A DNA stretch of 38,800 nt from Tepidimonas aquatica. Its GTDB lineage: Bacteria > Pseudomonadota > Gammaproteobacteria > Burkholderiales > Burkholderiaceae_C. The position numbers and the translations under genes are program-made. The stretch spans positions 1 through 38,800 of the forward strand of contig NZ_VJNA01000024.1 in NCBI RefSeq assembly GCF_007556585.1. Reading direction: 5' to 3'. Position 1 is the first letter of the stretch, and each line of letters starts with the position of its first letter. The notes beneath the pieces were generated by a model. It was not told the origin of the DNA. It did not search any database and saw nothing but the letters and a program-made list of their open reading frames with translations. Of the stretch, positions 34,326 to 38,800 are shown one piece after another.

Positions 34326-34333
34326 GCAGCGCC

Positions 34334-35032
34334 ATGAACGCCCCTGCCGCCCTGCAACCCATCACCGAAGACGACATCGCCCAGTTCCTGCTGAACCGGC
34401 CGGATTTTTTCGAGCGTCACGCGGAGCTGCTGGCCGCCGTGCAGCTGACCAGCCCGCTCACCGGCCGTGCGGTCAGTCTGCTGGAGCGTCAAGTCGAAAT
34501 CCTGCGCGAACGGCTGCGCCAGTGGGAACGGCGCGCCGCCGACATGGTGCGCCACGGCCAGGACAACATGGCCCTGCTGGACCGGCTGCACCGTTGGACC
34601 TGCGCCCTGCTGGCCGAGGGCGACCCCGCCGCGCTGCCGACGCGCATCACCGAGGGGCTGCGGCAGACCTTTGCCGTGCCGCAGGTGGCCTTGCGGCTGT
34701 GGGGGGTGGCGCCGGCCTGGGCCGATGCCCCTTGGGCCGCCCCGGTGGATGACGAAGTGCGCGCCTTCGCGCGGTCGCTGCCGCGGCCCTACGTGGGCAC
34801 CAACCCGGGGGTGCAGGCCGTGCAATGGTTGGACGACCCCGCCGCGGTGGCCTCGGTGGCGCTGCTGCCGCTGCGCGCGGACGAGCAAGCCTCTGCCTGC
34901 GGCCTGCTGGTGCTGGCCAGCCCCGACCCGCAGCGCTTTGCGGCCGACGCCGGCACCGACCTCGTGCAGCGTCTGGCCGAGCTGGCCGCCGCCGCCGTGC
35001 AGCGGCTCTACGACCCCGCCGCAGCGGCCTGA
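34334..35032 (+). CDS. DUF484-family protein
   Basis: Cytosolic protein of 232 aa, function unknown. The N-terminal FLLNRPDFFERHAELLAAVQL, then SPLTGRAVSLLERQVEILRERL is diagnostic of DUF484. A coiled-coil (about 48-80) leads into a GAF-like domain (about 85-228). It lies between dapF and xerC, as its relatives do in many gammaproteobacteria and betaproteobacteria, which hints at a link to XerC or cell-wall synthesis, but no activity is established. The stop is 19 nt before xerC. Confidence 0.9.
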   Translation: MNAPAALQPITEDDIAQFLLNRPDFFERHAELLAAVQLTSPLTGRAVSLLERQVEILRERLRQWERRAADMVRHGQDNMALLDRLHRWTCALLAEGDPAALPTRITEGLRQTFAVPQVALRLWGVAPAWADAPWAAPVDDEVRAFARSLPRPYVGTNPGVQAVQWLDDPAAVASVALLPLRADEQASACGLLVLASPDPQRFAADAGTDLVQRLAELAAAAVQRLYDPAAAA

Positions 35033-35051
35033 ACCGGCTGGACGGGCGCCG

Positions 35052-36023
35052 ATGAACACGCCGACGACGCCCGACGACGACGCGGCCCTGCTGCAGGCCT
35101 ACCTGGAGCACGTGCGCGTGCAGCGGCGCCTGAGCGCACGCACCCAGCAGCTGTACCGCACGCACCTGCACGGTTTGTTGCAGCGCGTCCAGGCCGAAGG
35201 GTTGACGCTGCTGACCGTGCACCCCGCCCAGGTGCGCCGCTGGGCGGCGCAACTGCATGCCCAGGGGTACGAGCCGCGCGGCATCGCGCTGGTGTTGTCG
35301 TGCTGGCGCGGGCTGTACACCTGGCTGAGCCGCCAAGGCCTGATCGAGCGCCACCCCGTGCAGGGCATCCGCGCGCCCAAAGCCGCCCGCACGCTGCCCA
35401 AGGCGCTGCCGGTGGAAGGCGCGCTGCATTTGGTCGAGGCTGGCCGGCCGGGGGACGACGCACCGGACCCCGCGGCCGCGGTGATCGCCCGCCGCGACCA
35501 GGCGCTGGTGGAATTGCTGTACGGCTGCGGCCTGCGCCTGGGCGAGCTGTTGGGGCTGGACCTGCAACCCAACCCGCACGCGCGCGGCTGGATCGACCTG
35601 CCCGGCGCCGAGGCGCACGTGCTGGGCAAAGGCGGCAAATGGCGCAGCGTGCCGGTGGGGCCGGCGGCCTGCGCGGCGCTGCAGGCATGGCTGGCCGTGC
35701 GCCCCGCGCTGCAGCCCGCGGCGGGCGAGCAGGCCGTGTTCATCGGTGCGCGCGGTGCGCGCCTGACGCCGCAGGTGGCGCGCCGCAGCGTGGCGGCCTG
35801 GGCGCAGCGCGCCGGCCTGCCCCAGCACGTCCATCCCCACATGCTGCGGCACAGCTTTGCCAGCCACGTGCTGCAATCCAGCGGCGACCTGCGTGGGGTG
35901 CAGGAGCTGCTGGGCCACGCCAGCATCACCACCACCCAGGTCTACACGCGGCTGGACTTTCAACACCTGGCGCGCGTGTACGAAGCCGCGCATCCGCGCG
36001 CGCGCCGTGGCCGGCCGGGATAG
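35052..36023 (+). CDS. xerC: Tyrosine recombinase XerC
   Basis: Site-specific recombinase of 323 aa that, with XerD, resolves chromosome dimers at dif. The N-terminal SAM-like core-binding domain covers about 8-100. The catalytic domain shows Arg in GCGLRLGELL, Lys in GKGGKWRSVPV, HMLRHSF (His-x-x-Arg), His in LLGHASITTTQVY and the nucleophile Tyr in VYTRLDF. Position after dapF and DUF484 identifies it as chromosomal XerC rather than a phage or island integrase. ATG 35052 lacks a strong ribosome site, consistent with coupling to DUF484. Confidence 0.95.
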   Translation: MNTPTTPDDDAALLQAYLEHVRVQRRLSARTQQLYRTHLHGLLQRVQAEGLTLLTVHPAQVRRWAAQLHAQGYEPRGIALVLSCWRGLYTWLSRQGLIERHPVQGIRAPKAARTLPKALPVEGALHLVEAGRPGDDAPDPAAAVIARRDQALVELLYGCGLRLGELLGLDLQPNPHARGWIDLPGAEAHVLGKGGKWRSVPVGPAACAALQAWLAVRPALQPAAGEQAVFIGARGARLTPQVARRSVAAWAQRAGLPQHVHPHMLRHSFASHVLQSSGDLRGVQELLGHASITTTQVYTRLDFQHLARVYEAAHPRARRGRPG

Positions 36024-36063
36024 GGGCCGTCACACTGAGCGATACCAACGTGCAGCCCTAGGG

Positions 36064-36085
36064 CCACGGAGCGCAGGCTCCGTGG
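36064..36085 (+). terminator. Hairpin downstream of xerC
   Basis: CCACGGAGC and GCTCCGTGG form a perfect 9-bp stem with a GCAG loop, 40 nt after the xerC stop. No T-tract. Confidence 0.5.
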
Positions 36086-36161
36086 GCCGCGGATCGGGCA
36101 GCGCCGTGATCGGTGCGACCGTGCGGGAAGCCCCGGGGTGTAAAGGGGCAAGCTTTGGCGG

Positions 36162-36167
36162 GACAAT
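36162..36167 (+). promoter_or_regulatory. GACAAT -10 box of the DsrE gene
   Basis: Lies 32 nt before the DsrE ATG; the leader contains AAGGAG about 8 nt from the start. Confidence 0.45.
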
Positions 36168-36199
36168 ACGTGGCCTCATCGCAAGACAAGGAGACTGCC

Positions 36200-36631
36200 A
36201 TGCTGCACCGTATCGTTCGTTGGGTCGCCCTGATGTGCACAGGCCTGATGCTGGCCGCCACCGCCCACGCGGCCGAGCCGATCAAGGTCGTCTACCACCT
36301 TAGCGAAGGGATTCCCCAAGCCTCGCGCGCCATCGGCAACATCCGCAACCACCTCAACGCCGACCCCACGGCCAAAATCGTCGTCGTTACCCACGGGCTG
36401 GGCATCGACTTTTTGCTCGAAGGCGCCACCAACCAGCAGGACCAACCCTTTGCCGGTGCCGTGGCCGACCTGGCCAACAAAGGCGTGGAGTTCCGCGTCT
36501 GCAACAACACCTTGATGGCGCGCAAGATCGACCCAAACAAGCTCGTACCTGAAGCCAAGATCGTGCCGTCCGGCGTGGCCGAAGTGGCCAAGCTGCAGGC
36601 GCGCGAAGGCTTCGTGTACCTGCGCCCGTAA
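36200..36631 (+). CDS. Secreted DsrE-family protein
   Basis: Protein of 143 aa with an N-terminal signal peptide (cleavage after ATAHA, before AEPIKVV), so periplasmic. The DsrE-like fold is suggested by KVVYHLSEGIPQASRAIGNIRNHLNADPTAKIVVVTHGLGIDFLLEGA and the late VEFRVCNNTL containing its only cysteine in the mature part. DsrE relatives act in sulfur transfer, but that Cys environment alone does not prove it. AAGGAG upstream fixes the ATG at 36200. It has its own promoter and is followed by the degenerate ATPase on the other strand. Confidence 0.85.
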   Translation: MLHRIVRWVALMCTGLMLAATAHAAEPIKVVYHLSEGIPQASRAIGNIRNHLNADPTAKIVVVTHGLGIDFLLEGATNQQDQPFAGAVADLANKGVEFRVCNNTLMARKIDPNKLVPEAKIVPSGVAEVAKLQAREGFVYLRP

Positions 36632-36667
36632 GCCCAGCCGCTTGCGCCCCGTCGGGCCGCGGGGCGC

Positions 36668-37189
36668 TCACATCCCCCACACCCCCACGGTGCGGCTGCC
36701 GACTTGCTCGGTGGTGCGGGTCGCTCGGCACGCGTTCATACCGTTGGCGTTGATGCCTGAACGCTGCATCCAAGCACCTGCTCGATCAACCGTGCGTAGA
36801 TCCGGTTGGCTGCACGCCACCGTCTCCTCACGGCTGAAGTTGCCCAGCCGCAGCGATTCGGCCTTGATGTTGAAAGCGCTGCCGCCCGTGATGATGTCGC
36901 CACCGCCGCTGTGGATGCGGTAGTCGCGCACGTCGCGCACACCGCACAGCACCACGGTTTGCGGAAAAGCCTGCGGGCGCTGCGCGTAGCCGGCGCGGAT
37001 TTGGCGCAGCAGCGAAATGAGCGTGTCGCCCACCAACGCGTCGACCTCATGCGGGGCGTGCAGCACGAAGTAGCGCTTGGCCTCGATCAGCGCCAGCACT
37101 TCGTCCACGTCAATCCGCTGCAGCGGGTCGAGCATGTAGTGGTCATCGGGCCGCGAGGGGCCGGCGGTGTTGAATTGCTTTTCGGCCAT
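36668..37189 (-). pseudogene. AAA-like ATPase gene with internal deletion
   Basis: A 173-aa frame opens with FNTAGPSRPDDHYMLDPLQRIDV and YFVLHAP, as in a family of AAA-like ATP-binding proteins of about 400-500 aa. In intact relatives YFVLHAP is followed by the P-loop RQTGKT. Here residue 47 jumps directly to HEVDALVGDTLISLLRQIRAGY, which corresponds to the Walker B end (DEVDALVGD) far downstream. Walker A and about 100 or more residues are lost. After LGNFSREETV the frame again leaves the family; another minus-strand frame holds ANRIYARLIEQVLG, which may be the displaced next part. No ATPase activity is expected. Confidence 0.7.
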
Positions 37190-37346
37190 GGGGGCTGTGT
37201 AGCGTTACCACGCGCGCCATGCGCGCACGGCGCTGCAAGCATGGCCACGCGCTCGCGCCTGCGTCTGCCATACGCCGTGTTCATCCCCTGCGGGCGGCCT
37301 TGGCCACGGTCTAGTCTGCTCGCGCCAGCGCCGCCTGGCCGGGTGG

Positions 37347-37352
37347 GACAAT
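37347..37352 (+). promoter_or_regulatory. GACAAT -10 box, 8 nt before the rlmI-like start
   Basis: GACAAT, 8 nt, then ATG 37361 with no Shine-Dalgarno between: predicted leaderless or nearly so. The gap 37190-37346 shows nothing else. Confidence 0.5.
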
Positions 37353-37360
37353 CGCTCCCT

Positions 37361-38542
37361 ATGAAGACGATACGACTGCATGAGGGCAAGGAGCGCTCGC
37401 TGCTGCGCGGCCACCCCTGGGTGTTCGACACGGCCATCGCGCGCGGGCGCGCCGACCTGGGCGAGACGGTGCGCGTGGAAGCGGCCGACGGGCGCTTTTT
37501 GGCCTGGGGGGCGTACGCACCGGCGTCGCGCATCCGGGTGCGGGCCTGGAGTTGGGACGAGGCCGAGCGCATCGACGCCGGTTTTTTCGAGCGGCGGCTG
37601 TGCGCGGCCATTGGGTTGCGCGAGCGGATGGGCATCGACAGCGACGGCGTGCGCCTGGTGCATGGCGAGTCTGACGGGCTGCCCGGCCTGATCGTGGACC
37701 GCTACGCCGACGTGCTGGTGGCGCAGTTTGGCGCCAGCGGCGTGGAGCGGCACAAGGGCCTGCTGGCCGACACGCTGCTGCGGCTGACGGGCCTGACGCG
37801 GCTGTACGAGCGCTCCGACGCCGGCGTGCGCCAACGGGAGGGCTTGCCCGCCGTGACCGGCTGGCTGCGCGGGCAGGGCGGCACCGAAGTGACGATACGC
37901 GAACACGGCTGGCGCCTGACGTTGGACGTGGCCAGCGGCCACAAAACCGGCTACTACCTGGACCAGCGCGACAGCCGCCGCGCCTGCGCCGAGCTGGTGC
38001 GCCGCTTTGGCTGCGCGCAGGTGCTCAACGCCTACTGCTACACCGGCGGCTTTACGGTGGCGGCGCTGGCCGGTGGGGCGCAGCACGTGGTCTCGGTGGA
38101 CTCCAGCGCCCCGGCGTTGCAGCGCGCGCAACAACACGTGCAAATGAACGGCCTGCCGGCCGAGCGTGCCAGCTTTGTCGACGCCGACGTCAACGCCACG
38201 CTGCGCGCCTACCTGGCCGAGGGGCGGCGCTTCGACATGATCATCCTCGACCCGCCCAAGCTCGCGCCCAGCGCCGCGCACCTGCAGCGCGCCGCGCGCG
38301 CCTACAAGGACGTCAACCGCCTGGCGTTCAAGCTGCTCAACCCCGGCGGGGCACTGCTCACCTACTCGTGCTCCGGCGCGGTGAGCGTGGAGTTGTTCCA
38401 AAAAATCGTCGCCAGCGCCGCGCACGAAGCCGGCGTGCGGGCGGCCATCCTACAGCGCCACAGCGCCGCGCCCGACCACCCGGTGGCGCTGGCCTTCCCG
38501 GAGGGCGAGTACCTGAAGGGCCTTCTGGTGGTGCGGACGTAG
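37361..38542 (+). CDS. rlmI: Class I SAM-dependent 23S rRNA methyltransferase, RlmI-like
   Basis: Cytosolic enzyme of 393 aa that methylates a cytosine in 23S rRNA (m5C1962 in the E. coli RlmI case). A PUA domain at about 1-75 (RLHEGKERSLLRGHPWVFDTAI) precedes a Rossmann methyltransferase domain with NAYCYTGGFTVAALAGGA (SAM site), DPPKLAPS and the catalytic-cysteine block YSCSGAVS. The segment GYYLDQRDSRR is also characteristic. ATG 37361 fits a leaderless start. The specific target base is inferred by family, not shown. Confidence 0.93.
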   Translation: MKTIRLHEGKERSLLRGHPWVFDTAIARGRADLGETVRVEAADGRFLAWGAYAPASRIRVRAWSWDEAERIDAGFFERRLCAAIGLRERMGIDSDGVRLVHGESDGLPGLIVDRYADVLVAQFGASGVERHKGLLADTLLRLTGLTRLYERSDAGVRQREGLPAVTGWLRGQGGTEVTIREHGWRLTLDVASGHKTGYYLDQRDSRRACAELVRRFGCAQVLNAYCYTGGFTVAALAGGAQHVVSVDSSAPALQRAQQHVQMNGLPAERASFVDADVNATLRAYLAEGRRFDMIILDPPKLAPSAAHLQRAARAYKDVNRLAFKLLNPGGALLTYSCSGAVSVELFQKIVASAAHEAGVRAAILQRHSAAPDHPVALAFPEGEYLKGLLVVRT

Positions 38543-38580
38543 TGTTGCATGCAGGCAACACAGGCGGCCCGCGGCGGGCC
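38543..38580 (+). terminator. Tandem hairpins after the rlmI-like gene
   Basis: TGTTGC-N6-GCAACA (38543-38560) starts immediately after the stop codon, and GGCCCG-CGG-CGGGCC (38566-38580) follows. Neither has a T-tract. The remaining bases to 38676 show no gene. Confidence 0.4.
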
Positions 38581-38676
38581 CCAAAACTGGGCAGCCGCGC
38601 CGCTTTCTGGTGAAATATGCACCAGCTTCCCCCATGGAGGCCGCGCTGGCGGCGCCGGCGCCTTCCCAACCCTCTA

Positions 38677-38800
38677 GGGCCTGTTAACACTATCGCAACG
38701 ATTCGACGATCAGTGCGAAGTGGATGAAGGCCGCGAACATGACGTCGAGCTTGTCGAAGCGGCTGAAGATGCGGCGGAACCCTTTCAGACGGCGGAACAG
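38677..38800 (-). mobile_element. Left end of an IS5-family insertion sequence, cut by the window edge
   Basis: The end reads GGGCCTGTTAACAC (38677-38690), the form of terminal inverted repeat common in IS5-type elements, and is preceded by CTAG (38674-38677), a possible target duplication. The transposase enters from the right edge and stops 13 bases inside the terminus. The other end is outside the window. Confidence 0.75.
38690..38800 (-). CDS. IS5-family transposase, C-terminal fragment
   Basis: The last 36 codons and a TAG are visible. The product contains LFRRLKGFRRIFSRFDKLD, then VMFAAFIHFALIVESLR, a C-terminus typical of DDE transposases of the IS5 family, with the FRR-RFDKLD block after the catalytic Glu helix. 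Truncated only by the window; whether the full gene is intact cannot be told. Confidence 0.8.
   Translation of the reverse strand: MFRRLKGFRRIFSRFDKLDVMFAAFIHFALIVESLR

Noticed and set aside
35052-36023. XerC as the integrase of a genomic island
   Set aside because: It sits in the conserved dapF-DUF484-xerC cluster, and no attachment repeats or phage genes flank it.
38358-38690. Minus-strand open frames over the end of the rlmI-like gene
   Set aside because: They are antisense to conserved methyltransferase motifs and show no family features.
1-38800. CRISPR arrays, tRNA or rRNA genes
   Set aside because: No regularly spaced direct repeats and no tRNA or rRNA signatures were seen on either strand; RNase P RNA is the only recognised RNA gene.

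Overview
The window is high-GC DNA of a betaproteobacterium, most likely Burkholderiales and close to Comamonadaceae. This is inferred from the genes themselves (a dapF-DUF484-xerC cluster, a gltIJKL set, a HypT-like LysR, an AmpG-like permease) and from a recurring promoter -10 of the form (C/G/T)ACAAT. Most of it is ordinary chromosomal housekeeping DNA. Accessory or degenerate patches lie at about 22.07-22.57 kb (a broken PIN/RHH toxin-antitoxin pair), 25.0-31.7 kb (a TetR-RND efflux cassette), 36.67-37.19 kb (a gutted ATPase) and 38.68 kb to the right edge (an IS5-type element).

Layout. 0-3.5 kb: a 3'-truncated ssb, then a leftward operon hppD-phhB-phhA for phenylalanine/tyrosine catabolism, with a divergent Lrp/AsnC regulator. 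3.6-8.5 kb: a membrane PAS-GGDEF diguanylate cyclase, a convergent SDR oxidoreductase, a GspE/PilB-type ATPase with a probable N-terminal frameshift, and a GloB-like MBL hydrolase. 8.5-13.6 kb: a Tat-type M48 peptidase, an AmpG-like MFS permease, a gap holding a strong terminator and a candidate small RNA, a hotdog acyl-CoA thioesterase, and an Atm1/HMT-type ABC exporter. 13.6-17.9 kb: a LysR regulator and the glutamate/aspartate ABC importer gltI-J-K-L. 18-24.4 kb: a membrane-anchored double-rhodanese sulfurtransferase, pyrC, an exo/endonuclease/phosphatase-family protein, htpX behind a sigma-32-like promoter, the toxin-antitoxin remnant, and a COG2509-like flavoprotein. 24.6-24.9 kb: RNase P RNA. 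25.2-31.7 kb: tetR, an AcrR-type operator, then periplasmic adaptor, RND pump and outer-membrane factor. 31.6-38.8 kb: a second MBL hydrolase, an OmpA-like lipoprotein translationally coupled to dapF, DUF484, xerC, a secreted DsrE protein, the ATPase pseudogene, an RlmI-like methyltransferase, and the IS end.

How the genes work together. PhhA, PhhB and HppD convert phenylalanine to tyrosine, recycle the pterin cofactor, and turn 4-hydroxyphenylpyruvate into homogentisate; the tyrosine transaminase and the later steps are not in this window. GltIJKL is a complete importer. The TetR-RND cassette is a complete tripartite pump with its own repressor. DapF makes meso-diaminopimelate, which is also the peptidoglycan group that OmpA-like domains bind.

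Nothing here is clearly a new defence or biosynthetic system. The most interesting signals are a set of genes whose -10 box sits 6-8 nt before the ATG (predicted leaderless mRNAs), the candidate sRNA at 11.07-11.23 kb, the sulfurtransferase with a YeeE/YedE-like membrane anchor and an operator palindrome, the sigma-32-like promoter of htpX, the borders of the efflux cassette, and a 65-bp inverted duplication between the left edge and the start of the diguanylate cyclase gene. That duplication removes the normal SSB tail and may be an assembly fault.
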